Source: DATFNV01 sp963827935 (lineage in GTDB: Bacteria; Planctomycetota; Planctomycetia; Gemmatales; Gemmataceae). Taken from it: a DNA stretch of 64,000 nucleotides. The translations under genes were made by a program, and so were the position numbers. Where the stretch lies: positions 310,001-374,000 of the forward strand of contig CAWHCN010000018.1 of assembly GCA_963827935.1 (NCBI GenBank), written 5' to 3'. Shown one piece after another: positions 17,405-25,833 of the stretch. The notes beneath the pieces were generated by a model that saw nothing but the letters and a program-made list of their open reading frames with translations, was not told where the DNA came from and searched no databases. Position 1 is the first letter of the stretch. The number at the start of each line of letters is the position of its first letter.

Positions 17405-18427
17405 CTAATACTCCACTTCCACCAGGCCGCGTCCGACGACGCGGCCGAGGACATCTTTGCGAGAATCGACGTTGCGGACGCGGACGCGGTCGCCGGCGCG
17501 GCCGTCTTGCTGCGCCTCAGCCAGTGCCGTTACACGCAGGCTGCCCACCCGGGCGATCAACTTCACGAGGTCGCGCTGCTTGACCAGGATGGGATTGTCA
17601 ACCCGCGTGATGTCCACAGCCGCGGTTGGAACGACCTGCCCCGCCGGTATCGCTCGCCGGGCTTTCCTGCCCGCCGCCACGTCGAGGGCTGTCAGGCAGG
17701 CGCCTGGATCGTCGATCATCTGCTGCTCGAAGCGGATGTTGTCTCCGCCCAACTCCTCCCCGACCTCGATGCGGCGCAGGGCCACGGCCACACCCTGCTG
17801 GGCCTTCACATCGAGGAGCACCGGGACCACAGCCAGCCGCTCGCCGTTGACTCGCAGTGTTACATCGACGCGTACGCGGCCGGGCACGGACAGCGGCTCG
17901 CGGGGGTCGGCGTCGAGGCGGAGTTCGTCCGAGACGGAGAGGTTCAGCGGCGGCAGGGTGGGCGCCTGGGCCAGGCTGACCGTCAGGGCGTCCGCGGGCT
18001 TATGAAGTCGCTCCAGAAGGGCATCCCGTGCCGCCTCGAAAAGGTCATCCTCGCCCGGTGAGGCGTCGCCCGAAGCGACCTGCACCACCGTGGCCCCCTG
18101 GACGCGAAACCGGCCGCGGTCGATGCCCGCCACCTGGATTCGGTAGGCGATCAATTCGCGAAGAAGCTGCAAGGGCTTGCCGGCGTGGGGTCGCTCCGCC
18201 AGATCGAGATCGGCGATTTGGCGGCGCAGGGTTGCGGTGCCGCCGCTCAGCGAAGCGACCTGGCCAATGCACACCGGCGAGGCGGTCACGCGCACGGCGG
18301 AACGCAGCGTCACCACCACCGGACCGGCCTCGCCGGCGCCGTCCCCGGGGGGGGCGGGGGACGCCGGCGAAACCAGGCCGAGGGCGAGCAACAGCGCCCA
18401 CGGACACAGTCGGATGGGGGAGTGCAT
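17405..18427 (-). CDS. flgA: Flagellar P-ring assembly chaperone FlgA
   Basis: 340 residues. FlgA is the periplasmic chaperone for FlgI. A signal peptide (LCPWALLLALGLVSPASPA) is followed by an N-terminal domain with VRVTASPVCIGQVASLSGG. The C-terminal SAF and beta-clip domain contains VDVTLRVNGERLAVVPVLLD, VALRRIEVGEELGGDNIRFE, ACLTALDVAAGRKARRAIPA, NPILVKQRDLVKLIARVGSL and DRVRVRNVDSRKDVLGRVVG. It is longer than E. coli FlgA (219) because of the extra N-terminal domain. The position between flgG and flgH is usual. Confidence 0.9.
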   Translation of the reverse strand: MHSPIRLCPWALLLALGLVSPASPAPPGDGAGEAGPVVVTLRSAVRVTASPVCIGQVASLSGGTATLRRQIADLDLAERPHAGKPLQLLRELIAYRIQVAGIDRGRFRVQGATVVQVASGDASPGEDDLFEAARDALLERLHKPADALTVSLAQAPTLPPLNLSVSDELRLDADPREPLSVPGRVRVDVTLRVNGERLAVVPVLLDVKAQQGVAVALRRIEVGEELGGDNIRFEQQMIDDPGACLTALDVAAGRKARRAIPAGQVVPTAAVDITRVDNPILVKQRDLVKLIARVGSLRVTALAEAQQDGRAGDRVRVRNVDSRKDVLGRVVGRGLVEVEY

Positions 18428-18601
18428 TCCTTGCCACCTCCTGCGGTGGTTCGTGGCGCGGACGGTTCCTGTCGTCGGTCGCCGGGCTCTGAAGAACGTG
18501 GAACACGACCGTTATCGAAGCAAATCCGCATTCCTTGCGGGGCAAGCAGAAATTTCCGGTTTCCAGCCCTACAATCCGTCGACAGCCAAGCCGCGGTCAA
18601 G

Positions 18602-18721
18602 GCTCTCCCCTCGCCCCGGCACTCCGGGGAGAGGGGTCGGGGGTGAGGGGGGCTGAATCTCCCCAGACAAGAACCCCTCACCCCCGACCCCTCTCCCCGG
18701 AGTACCGGGGCGAGGGGAGAA
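18602..18721. repeat. Long palindrome of the CCCCTCACCCCCGACCCC family, copy 1
   Basis: Arms of about 46 bp (CTCCCCTCGCCCCGG to GGGGTGAGGGG) pair with one mismatch. The loop contains GGGCTGAATCTCC. The same element, loop included, lies in the opposite orientation at 57143-57257. It sits between flgG and flgA. Confidence 0.85.
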
Positions 18722-18737
18722 GAACGATTCGGCGTCG

Positions 18738-19526
18738 CTAACGCACAAGTTCATTGGTGGCGGACAACATTTCATCCGACACCTTAACCGCTCGGGTGTT
18801 GAACTCGTAGGCCCGCTGGGCCAGGATCAGGTTGACCAGTTCCTGCACCACGTCCACGTTGGACTGCTCCAGGAACCCTTGCTGTAGTAGCCCCGCGCCG
18901 TTCTGCCCCGGCTGGCCGGTGGTCGGTGCGCCCGAGGCGCCGGTCTGGTTGAAGAGGTTGCGCCCCTCGCTGCTGAGGCCGGCTTCGTTGGGGAAGCGCG
19001 CTAGCTGGATCTGGCCCACCGTCTGGGGTGCCGCCGTCCCCGTGGTGGTCACCGACACTGTCCCATCCGTGCCGATGGCGATCGACAGCGCGTCGTTGGG
19101 GATGTTGATGCTCGGCGACAACAGGTAACCGTCCGAGGTGACCAGCGCCCCGCTGGCGTTCATACGGAGCGACCCATCGCGGGTGTAGCGCAGCGTGCCG
19201 TCGGGGAGGGTCACCTGAAAGAAACCGTCCCCCTGGATGGCCAGGTCCACCGGGTTGCCGGTGTTGGTGAGCGTTCCCTCGGTGAAGATTTTGGTGTTGC
19301 CGGCGACGCGGACGCCGTTGCCGACCTGCAACCCGGTCGGCACGGGCGTGCCCTGGAGCTGTTCGGTGCCTGGCTGGAGAAGGTTGAGATAAATCAGGTC
19401 CTGAAACGACAGCTCGCTGCGTTTGAAGCCGGTGGTGTTCAGGTTGGCCAGGTTGTTGGCGGTGTTGTCGACCTGGAGCTGCTGAGCATCCATGCCGGTC
19501 GCCGCGGTCTGAAAAGCGCGGATCAT
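18738..19526 (-). CDS. flgG: Flagellar distal rod protein FlgG
   Basis: 262 residues, the expected length. It starts MIRAFQTAATGMDAQQLQVD with NTANNLANLNTTGFKRSELS, the rod-protein signature for FlgG. The middle contains GNPVDLAIQGDGFFQVTLPD and RYTRDGSLRMNASGALVTSD. The end is LEQSNVDVVQELVNLILAQRA and FNTRAVKVSDEML, as expected for a rod/hook axial protein. The call FlgG rather than FlgF rests on FQDLIYLNLLQPG near residue 41, the length and the gene order. Confidence 0.93.
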   Translation of the reverse strand: MIRAFQTAATGMDAQQLQVDNTANNLANLNTTGFKRSELSFQDLIYLNLLQPGTEQLQGTPVPTGLQVGNGVRVAGNTKIFTEGTLTNTGNPVDLAIQGDGFFQVTLPDGTLRYTRDGSLRMNASGALVTSDGYLLSPSINIPNDALSIAIGTDGTVSVTTTGTAAPQTVGQIQLARFPNEAGLSSEGRNLFNQTGASGAPTTGQPGQNGAGLLQQGFLEQSNVDVVQELVNLILAQRAYEFNTRAVKVSDEMLSATNELVR

Positions 19527-19603
19527 GCGGAATCCTCCTGACCGGCGAGCCGCCGGGCTTGTCCCGGCGGGATGAACCCGCCGGCTCGTTATCTGCCGTT
19601 GGC

Positions 19604-19717
19604 TACCCTTGCAGTCGGGTATTCTCGAGCCACGGTCGGGTGGCACGCCCTGAGGTACTCCGAAGGGCGTGCTGATAGTCCAGCACGCCCTTCGGAGTAC
19701 CTCAGGGCGTGCCACCC
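19604..19717. repeat. 37-bp perfect inverted repeat with a degenerate copy of the flgF 3' end beside it
   Basis: Arms 19638-19674 and 19681-19717 are exact reverse complements around a 6-base loop. They start GGGTGGCACGCCCTGAGG. Just left of it, 19604-19637 resembles the last codons and stop of flgF (19750-19783), with small indels (ACCCTTGCAGTCGGGTATTC here, TATCCTTGCAGCCGCGTGTT there). Confidence 0.75.
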
Positions 19718-19749
19718 CCCGATCCTTGATTCTGTGCATCGGCAGCGCA

Positions 19750-20532
19750 CTATCCTTGCAGCCGCGTGTTCTCGGCCACGGCATCGGACAGGGCTCGCAG
19801 GGACCGTTGCGCGGCCTCGTAGTGGCGGAGCCCGTTGATCATGCTGACCATGTCCTGCACGATCTGCTGGTTGGGCTCCTCGACGTAGCCCTGCTGGATG
19901 CGCACGGTGCCGGGCACGGGCGGCCCGCTGGGCACTGGTCCCCGGAACAGCGTATCGCCGACCCGGGTCATGCCCCTGGGGTTGCCTACGTTGGCCAGCA
20001 AGAGGTTGTCCACCTGCACTCCGTCGGCAAGGACGGCGCCTTCCGGGCCAATGGTCACCTTCACGGTCTGCGGCGGTATGGCAATGCGGCCCGCCTGGCC
20101 GCGCACCGGCATGCCGCTTCGCGTCACCATCTGGCTGCGTTCGTCGAGGGTGAAGGTGCCGTTGCGCGTCAGCAGGGGACCGTTCGGCCCGTCCACGACG
20201 AAGAACGTCGAGGCATTGGCCGGGGCCAGGTCGAAGTTGTTGCCGGTGAACTTCAGCGGCCCCTGCGTGAAGTCGGTCGAGACATACGACCCCCGGCAGC
20301 CCCACATCGAGGTGTCGGGAGCACTGGCCGAAGTTTCCCGGGGTCGGTCGGCTGTTGTGGTCCCGGGACTGGACGTTGTCGGCAAGGCGGAGGTGGGCGC
20401 GAACGTCTCGAACACCGGGATCAGCCGCCGGTAGCCGGGGACGTTGGCGTGCGCCAGATTCTCGGCGATGGCGTCCTGGTTGACCTGGCTCATGTCCATC
20501 GCGCTGGCGGCGGCGTAAAGGCCTCGCAACAT
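19750..20532 (-). CDS. flgF: Flagellar proximal rod-type protein FlgF
   Basis: 260 residues. It starts MLRGLYAAASAMDMSQVNQD with AIAENLAHANVPGYRRLIPV, a rod-protein signature. The middle has GPLKFTGNNFDLAPANASTF and LLTRNGTFTLDERSQMVTRS. The C-terminus is the usual axial-protein helix (NQQIVQDMVSMINGLRHYEA). It precedes flgG, as flgF does in most flagellar operons. It is the first gene of the block here; the 160 bases upstream show no clear sigma-28 or sigma-54 promoter that I can defend. Confidence 0.85.
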   Translation of the reverse strand: MLRGLYAAASAMDMSQVNQDAIAENLAHANVPGYRRLIPVFETFAPTSALPTTSSPGTTTADRPRETSASAPDTSMWGCRGSYVSTDFTQGPLKFTGNNFDLAPANASTFFVVDGPNGPLLTRNGTFTLDERSQMVTRSGMPVRGQAGRIAIPPQTVKVTIGPEGAVLADGVQVDNLLLANVGNPRGMTRVGDTLFRGPVPSGPPVPGTVRIQQGYVEEPNQQIVQDMVSMINGLRHYEAAQRSLRALSDAVAENTRLQG

Positions 20533-20698
20533 GATCGGGTCCCCCGATGAACCAGGCGTCGTCTCCCCTACAACAGTTCGGCTCGCTTAGGCCCGTTGTG
20601 TGAAAGATTCCCGGGAGGCGGGGGCGGGGGAAGGCAAGGAAGATGCCGATTGGGCGCAGTTTAGCGGCGGATCGCAGATCCGCCGGTACGCCCGCCTT

Positions 20699-23071
20699 TT
20701 ACGCCACCCGCCGCCGCACCGGCCGCGACGCCGGCAGCGTCCGGGCCACCTCCGGCTCGGCCTCGGGCCAGGTGCGCCACACCAGCAGCACAAAGGCCGG
20801 CACCAGGAACGGCCGCACCACGAAGGTGTCCAGCAGCACGCCGAAGGCCAGGGCGAAGCCGCACTGCACCAGCGTCCCCAGGCCGCCGAACATCAGCGTG
20901 GCAAAGGTGCCCGCCATGATGACGCCGCACGAGGTGATGGTGCCGCCGGTCCGGGCCAGGGCGTGCCTCATGCCGGCATCGGTGCCCAGCTTCTTCCGCT
21001 CCTTGAGGATACGGTCCATGATGAGGATGTTGTAATCCTCGCCCACGGCCACCAAAATCGTGAAGAGGAAGAACGGCACGCGCAAATCGACCTCGCCGAG
21101 CGGCCGGCCGGTCCAGAGGGTGCCGGCCAGGGCCGTCGCTCCCAGCGCCGCCAAGTAGCTGAGCAAGACAGTGGCCAGCAGGTAGGCGGCCAGCCACGGG
21201 CGGCGGACCAGCAGCACCAGGATGGCAAAGATGCCCGCGATGACCAGGAGGTTGACGCGTGTCCGATCGCTGGCGGTGACTCGGGCCAGGTCGCGAGCGT
21301 TGACGGTCACGCCGTAACACTCCGCCCCCACGCCCCCCAGGGCGGCCCCACGGCGCGGTAGTTCGTCGCGCAGCCACATCTGAATCATATCCAGGCTGGC
21401 GTTGCTCCGGGGGGCGAACGGGTCGGAGCGCAGTACCACGTCGATGCGCGTGACATGGCTCCGGCCCTCCGGCGCGTCCGGCAGGTCCGCCAGGTAGAAC
21501 TCGCGCGTATTGCGGTCTGCCTGCTCGCGGGTCTCGTCCACATTTTTCTTCACCGTCTTCAGGAACGACCCCAGCAGGCCCCGGGTTTCGGGGGCACGCA
21601 TCTGCGGCATTGGCGGCAACGGGAAGCCGAGCGGCTGGGTCAGGCTGCGGACCTCGGCCACGTTGTCGAGGTAGCCGAACCCGCGGCTCAGATGGTCCAG
21701 CACCAGCCGCCCCTCCGGGCTGGTCCAGTCCTTGGATGAAGTCAACAGCACGGTGATTGGCCCGGTCTCGCCGGCGGTGAACCGGCTCTGAATGACGCCC
21801 AGGCCGCGGACACTCTCGGCTGTCGGCTGCAGCTCGCCCATCGGTTTGTAATTCGGCTTGAGCCGGTAACCGACGACGGCCAACGGCAAGAGGACGACCA
21901 CGCAGGTCGCCAGCACCGCCGCCGGCCGGGCGACGACCAGCCGGCTGGCGCGCTCCCAGAAACCCGTCGGCGCCAGGTCGGCCCGGGTCGGCAGACGGCC
22001 CGGCCAGAACGCCGTCCGGCCCAGCAGCGTCAGGATGGCCGGCGTCAGGGTCAGCGACGCCAGCAGGGCGACGGTCAGGGCTAGGGCGATCGCCGGCCCC
22101 GCACAGCGCACCTTAGCAAACTCTGCGAACACCATCAGGCCCAGGCCCCAGACGACGGTGCCGGCACTGGCGGTCAACGCCCCGCCGACATGGCCGACCG
22201 CGCCGCGGATCGCCGCCGTCCCTTCGTGACCCAGGGCCATCTCCTCTCGATAGCGGCTAATCAGGAACAGGCAGTAATCGATCCCCGCCCCATAGAGCAA
22301 CACCACCGCGAACACCTTGCTGACGTTCACCAGGTAAACGCCGGGGATCAATGTCAGCAGGGCCAGCCCGCTCAGCGCGACCCAGACCGAGACGGCAATC
22401 GTGGCCAGCGGCACCAGCGCCAGCAGCGGCGCCCGATAGACCGCGAGCAACACCACCACGACCAGCAAGATGGTGGCCAGCGTGGTGCCTTCGAGGCTGG
22501 TGGCACTGGCCTGGGTCAGGTCGCGGCCGAGGCCGGCAGGGCCGGTCACCACCAGCGGCGGCGCACCCCCCGGTGACTCGTCAAAGGCGGACCGCGCCAC
22601 CGCCTCGACGCGATCCACCGTACTCCGCGTCTGCAACGCCAGGAAGGGCGTGCCCAGCGCCACCTGGACCAGGGTGCAATGCCCATCGGCGCTGACCAGC
22701 CGTTTGCCGAGGAGCCCGTCGCGGTGGGAGTAAACCCGGCCGATCTGCAACTCCGGCTCGGCCTGGCGCAACTGGCTGACGGCATCCACCGCCCGGTCGA
22801 CCGCGGTGAAGTCGGCGGCATCCAGCGGGCGATCCGTCCGCTCCGCCACCAGGATCGCCCGACTGGCGAAGACATCTTGCGGGAACGCCTGCCGCAGCAG
22901 TTGATAGCCGCGCACGCTGTCGCACCGGGCCGGCAGGAAGGTGATGTCGTCATCGACCGCCCTGGCATCCCAGCGCGGGGCGAGCACGGTCAGAACCAGG
23001 CCCGCCAGCAGCCAGGCGCCGCAGACGTACCACGGATGCGAGGTGGTCAGCCGACCGAGCCGAGTAAACAT
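20699..23071 (-). CDS. MMPL/RND-family transporter
   Basis: 790 residues, two similar halves, each with one span, a large periplasmic loop and five clustered spans. The first half has WYVCGAWLLAGLVLTVLAP, then TILLVVVVLLAVYRAPLLAL and YGAGIDYCLFLISRYREEMA with the intramembrane GxDY motif. The second half begins RPAAVLATCVVVLLPLAVVG and repeats the pattern with VGEDYNILIMDRILKERKKL. MMPL proteins export lipids, hopanoids or small molecules using the proton gradient. The cargo is unknown here. ATG 23071 is preferred because it gives MFTRLGRLTTSHPWYV directly before the first span. No periplasmic adaptor gene is adjacent, so it probably works alone. Confidence 0.9.
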   Translation of the reverse strand: MFTRLGRLTTSHPWYVCGAWLLAGLVLTVLAPRWDARAVDDDITFLPARCDSVRGYQLLRQAFPQDVFASRAILVAERTDRPLDAADFTAVDRAVDAVSQLRQAEPELQIGRVYSHRDGLLGKRLVSADGHCTLVQVALGTPFLALQTRSTVDRVEAVARSAFDESPGGAPPLVVTGPAGLGRDLTQASATSLEGTTLATILLVVVVLLAVYRAPLLALVPLATIAVSVWVALSGLALLTLIPGVYLVNVSKVFAVVLLYGAGIDYCLFLISRYREEMALGHEGTAAIRGAVGHVGGALTASAGTVVWGLGLMVFAEFAKVRCAGPAIALALTVALLASLTLTPAILTLLGRTAFWPGRLPTRADLAPTGFWERASRLVVARPAAVLATCVVVLLPLAVVGYRLKPNYKPMGELQPTAESVRGLGVIQSRFTAGETGPITVLLTSSKDWTSPEGRLVLDHLSRGFGYLDNVAEVRSLTQPLGFPLPPMPQMRAPETRGLLGSFLKTVKKNVDETREQADRNTREFYLADLPDAPEGRSHVTRIDVVLRSDPFAPRSNASLDMIQMWLRDELPRRGAALGGVGAECYGVTVNARDLARVTASDRTRVNLLVIAGIFAILVLLVRRPWLAAYLLATVLLSYLAALGATALAGTLWTGRPLGEVDLRVPFFLFTILVAVGEDYNILIMDRILKERKKLGTDAGMRHALARTGGTITSCGVIMAGTFATLMFGGLGTLVQCGFALAFGVLLDTFVVRPFLVPAFVLLVWRTWPEAEPEVARTLPASRPVRRRVA

Positions 23072-23224
23072 GGCGTCTTTTCCTGGGGTGGGACGCGGAG
23101 CGCGCGCAGCCAATCTGGGGAATCGGTTGGGTTATCATCGGCGGAGGAAGGATTCGGGCTGTAGGGAAAGCGACGGGCGGTAGGGAGGACGCGATAATTG
23201 GGGCAGGGAGGGAGAATCGCGGGG

Positions 23225-23275
23225 TAGCTGAAGTCGCCAGACTTCAGAAAACCCGAACTCTGGCGAGTTCGGCTA
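23225..23275. repeat. Imperfect palindrome TAGCTGAAGTCGCCAGACTTC
   Basis: TAGCTGAAGTCGCCAGA pairs with TCTGGCGAGTTCGGCTA with a few mismatches, with internal smaller hairpins. It lies in the 293-base gap between SYLF and MMPL genes, which holds no other gene I can see. Confidence 0.5.
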
Positions 23276-23302
23276 CCTCAAGTCCAAACCTTGACGACGC
23301 AA

Positions 23303-23342
23303 GAGCCCCAGGTGTCGGGAGCAATCCCCGACATCTGGGGCT
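23303..23342 (-). terminator. Hairpin downstream of the SYLF gene
   Basis: AGCCCCAGGTGTCGGG pairs with CCCGACATCTGGGGCT around a loop of about 7 bases. It starts about 23 bases after the SYLF stop codon on that strand. No T-run follows, so termination is plausible but not proven. Confidence 0.5.
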
Positions 23343-23364
23343 TTCCCCGGGCCGCCGTCTCGGA

Positions 23365-24117
23365 TCAACGACGCGGGATGGGGACAATAATCACTGGGGG
23401 CGGAGGAGGAGGGGGAGGGGGCGGTGGGGGCGGCGGCACGCAGAGCTTCAGCAGCTGCTCCTGCAGCGGAACCACCGGTGCGGGAATGGGGAGGCCCTTC
23501 AGCGCCAGCACGTCGGCCGCATGCCCGCCGCGAAGCCGGTAGAACCCCTCGTTCGCCTCCTCGTCCACCCGGATGTGGCCCCCTTCCAGCGATACCCCTA
23601 CGAACAGTCCGCGGCTGCGCGAGTAGCTGAAGATGTCCGCCTTGACCTTGCTCGAGGCCACCGCGCTGTCGCGCCCCAGGGGGCCCGCCGCCACCGCGGC
23701 ATCACTGCCCAGGGTCAGCTTGCCCTGCAAGGCCCGGTCGAGGCTCTTGCGCGTCTTGAACACCAGCACCAGTTCGATCTTTTCAATGCCCGCCTCGCCG
23801 CCGACGCCGAGTCCCTTCAGCGTTACGAACACCGGATTGCTCCACAACCCGTTGGGTTCGTGCGCCAGGAGCACCCCCCGGCCGAACTCACGGTCCACCA
23901 GCAGCGCCGCCTTGCGCACCTCGGGAATGATGACCACCCCCGCGGCATCCTGCAGTAACTGCTGCGGAATCCCCTTGAGCGGAATGGCCGCCAGCCCGCG
24001 CACCGCCTCGGTGGCCTGTTCCACCGTCTTCGTTTCTCGGTCGCCCGCTCGGAGGGGCGCGACGGCAAGGGCCAGCACCAGCAAGCCTGCTGCCCACGGC
24101 GCGTGAAATCGGATCAT
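23365..24117 (-). CDS. Secreted SYLF-domain (Ysc84-like) lipid-binding protein with polyproline tail
   Basis: 250 residues. A signal peptide (WAAGLLVLALAVAPLRAG) is followed by the SYLF domain: IPQQLLQDAAGVVIIPEVRK, DREFGRGVLLAH, SNPVFVTLKGLGVGGEAGIE, ELVLVFKTRKSLDRAL, TLGSDAAVAAGPLGRDS and DIFSYSRSRGLFVGVSLEGG. SYLF domains bind phosphoinositides in eukaryotes; the bacterial role is unclear, probably at the envelope. After LLKLCV comes a run of 14 prolines and then VIIVPIPRR. The run is encoded by a GGC/GGG/GGA-rich tract that could vary in length. The gene is monocistronic as far as can be seen. Confidence 0.88.
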   Translation of the reverse strand: MIRFHAPWAAGLLVLALAVAPLRAGDRETKTVEQATEAVRGLAAIPLKGIPQQLLQDAAGVVIIPEVRKAALLVDREFGRGVLLAHEPNGLWSNPVFVTLKGLGVGGEAGIEKIELVLVFKTRKSLDRALQGKLTLGSDAAVAAGPLGRDSAVASSKVKADIFSYSRSRGLFVGVSLEGGHIRVDEEANEGFYRLRGGHAADVLALKGLPIPAPVVPLQEQLLKLCVPPPPPPPPPPPPPPVIIVPIPRR

Positions 24118-24382
24118 AAACGTCTCCTTTGGCGTCGTAAGCGAACGACGGGGGCGGGAGGCTAGCCTCGGAGGCGGGGTACGTCAAGGCCGATGGGTGG
24201 CGGGGGGCGGAGGCCGTGATTCCACTGTCTTCCTGGGGCGGTTCGAGGGCGAGGCCCCGCGCCGCCCGACGGCAGCGGAAAGAAAAGGTGTCCGGACCGA
24301 ATGGCACTTCCACAATAAGGCGACCGGCAGGAGATAGGTGCCCTCGGCAGCGCATCTCCGACCGCCCGCCGGCACCGCACGC

Positions 24383-24517
24383 GCTGCCAGGTTGAACTGA
24401 AGTGACCGGGAATTCTGTTCAACCTGGCGCGGACACCGCAAGCCATTGGTAAATAACGACATGTGCCTTCACAATTCAGCAAAAATCGCCAGGTTGAACT
24501 GAAGTCCGATGTGTGCG
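24383..24517. repeat. TTCAACCTGGCG element, copy A
   Basis: GTTCAACCTGGCG (24417-24429) faces CGCCAGGTTGAAC (24487-24499). The 18-base GCCAGGTTGAACTGAAGT occurs twice in direct orientation, at 24386 and 24488. About 110 bases match the copy at 46803-46925, including AAATAACGACATG and CCGATGTGTGC. No gene fits here. Confidence 0.75.
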
Positions 24518-24640
24518 GGAGCGCTACGACGGGCCTCTTCGCCGCAGGGCGAGGGATCGTCGCCCCAGTCCCCCGTACTCGGTCGGAGCACCGGGCCGAG
24601 GGGAGATTATCTCCTGCCGTTCGCATAACAGCCTGTTGCA

Positions 24641-24740
24641 AAATTAACGGATCCGGGAGGGCGAGGCTCCTGCCGAGCCGGTTTCTCTGCGGTCCGCGGC
24701 TCGGCAGGAGCCTCGCCCTCCCAGTTTTGCAACAGGCTCT
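24641..24740. repeat. Palindrome of the GGGAGGGCGAGGCTCCTGCC family
   Basis: AGCCTGTTGCAAAA and a 26-bp arm starting GGGAGGGCGAGGCTCC pair with the exact complements on the right. The loop is about 20 bases. Together with copy A of the TTCAACCTGGCG element it fills much of the 658-base gap 24118-24775. The rest of that gap shows nothing I can support as a gene. Confidence 0.8.
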
Positions 24741-24775
24741 AAATTCAGGAGCCTGTCCCTTTTTTTCGGCCGCAA

Positions 24776-24970
24776 TCAGCCGATGTCGGCCCGCACCACC
24801 TTGCCCGCTGCTACCTCCACGTTGACCCGGTCCGTGCGCAGGTCGGCGGTGACCGCGAACCAGTGCCCGTCCTGAACAATAACGCGAAACGTGTACCCCT
24901 GGGCCTCCACCTGGCGGCGGGCCTCCTCGACCGTGAGCCCGGCGAGGGCATGGAGATCGATGGGTGCCAT
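24776..24970 (-). CDS. Small I78-type peptidase-inhibitor-like protein
   Basis: 64 residues. The pattern LTVEEARRQVEAQGYTFRVI, GHWFAVTADLRTDRVNVEV and GKVVRADIG matches the compact I78 or potato-inhibitor-I-like fold, in which the segment before the TDRVNV strand forms the binding loop. There is no signal peptide, so it would act in the cytoplasm unless the start lies further upstream. GAGGAG 6 bases before the ATG supports this start. It follows the DUF1080 gene by 37 bases and is probably co-transcribed with it. Inhibitor activity is inferred from weak similarity only. Confidence 0.65.
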   Translation of the reverse strand: MAPIDLHALAGLTVEEARRQVEAQGYTFRVIVQDGHWFAVTADLRTDRVNVEVAAGKVVRADIG

Positions 24971-25007
24971 GAGGCTCCTCGGCGGCGGTGGGAGGATAAC
25001 GGGCCGG

Positions 25008-25682
25008 TTACTCCAGCACCTTCACGAAGATGTTGCGGAACTCCACCCGCCCGTCGTGGCTCTGCAAGCCGAGGTGGCCCTTGGTCCGCAGCAGGCCGGA
25101 ATGCTCCTTGGCCTGGTCCTTGTGGTCGTCCAGGTTGGCATCCACGATTTTCGTGCCGTTCAGCTCGATGGTAATGCGGCGGCCCCGGGCGACAATGCGA
25201 AAGCGGTTCCATTCGCCGACCGGCTTCAGGGCGTCCTTCGACGGCGGGACCACGCCATAGATAGAGCCGGTCCGCTGCGTCTGCTTGAGTCCCTTGTAGT
25301 TTTTCTCGTCCAGGTACCAAGGATCGTCGAGGATCTGGATTTCCATGCCGGCGTCGAGGTGGGGGGCGCCCTTGACGGCACTGCGGAGGGCGACGCCGCT
25401 ATTGCCGGCCTTGGGCACCTTGAACTCGAGGCGCAGCTCGAAGTCGCCGTATTCCTTTTCGGTCATCAGCCAACCGCCGCCGCCGCCCTTGGTGAAGAGC
25501 AGTCCCTCTCCGGCACCCCACTTGTCGAGGTGGCCCCCCTCATTGACCTGCCAGCCGCCCAGATCCTTGCCGTTGAACAGCTTCTCGAACCCCGGGGGGA
25601 CATCGGCGTCCGCGGCCCGCACGGTTGTTCCCCAGATCGTGACCACAAGGAGAACCACCAATCGGACGGCGTGTCGTGTCAT
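25008..25682 (-). CDS. Secreted DUF1080 (3-keto-disaccharide hydrolase-like) protein, paralog 2
   Basis: 224 residues. A signal peptide (LVVLLVVTIWGTTVRAA) is followed by FEKLFNGKDLGGWQVNEGG, LRLEFKVPKAGNSGVALRS, MEIQILDDPWYLDEKNYKGL, GSIYGVVPPSKDALKPVGEW and LQSHDGRVEFRNIFVKVLE. It shares long stretches with the protein at 3756-4460, for example DDPWY.DEKNYKG and the GNSGV motif, so the two are paralogs. ATG 25680-25682 is chosen because it begins the signal peptide. It is divergent from panD, with about 150 bases between the starts. Confidence 0.9.
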   Translation of the reverse strand: MTRHAVRLVVLLVVTIWGTTVRAADADVPPGFEKLFNGKDLGGWQVNEGGHLDKWGAGEGLLFTKGGGGGWLMTEKEYGDFELRLEFKVPKAGNSGVALRSAVKGAPHLDAGMEIQILDDPWYLDEKNYKGLKQTQRTGSIYGVVPPSKDALKPVGEWNRFRIVARGRRITIELNGTKIVDANLDDHKDQAKEHSGLLRTKGHLGLQSHDGRVEFRNIFVKVLE

Positions 25683-25833
25683 CGGTCCGGACTCCTCGGA
25701 ATGGTGCGGCGACGCTGTAATTACACCGTGCCGAACGCCGCTCCGCCATCCAAAAGTCGCCGACTCCGGCCGGTTCTGCGTAAAATGGAGAGACACAGGA
25801 CCAGAAGTCCCATTCGCTGGCAGAGGGGCCATG

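Noticed and set aside
20643..20698. A TTTAGCGGCGGATCGCAGATCC hairpin as a further TTTAGCC family member
   Set aside because: The start fits, but the right end CTAAA is missing, so I did not list it as a family copy.
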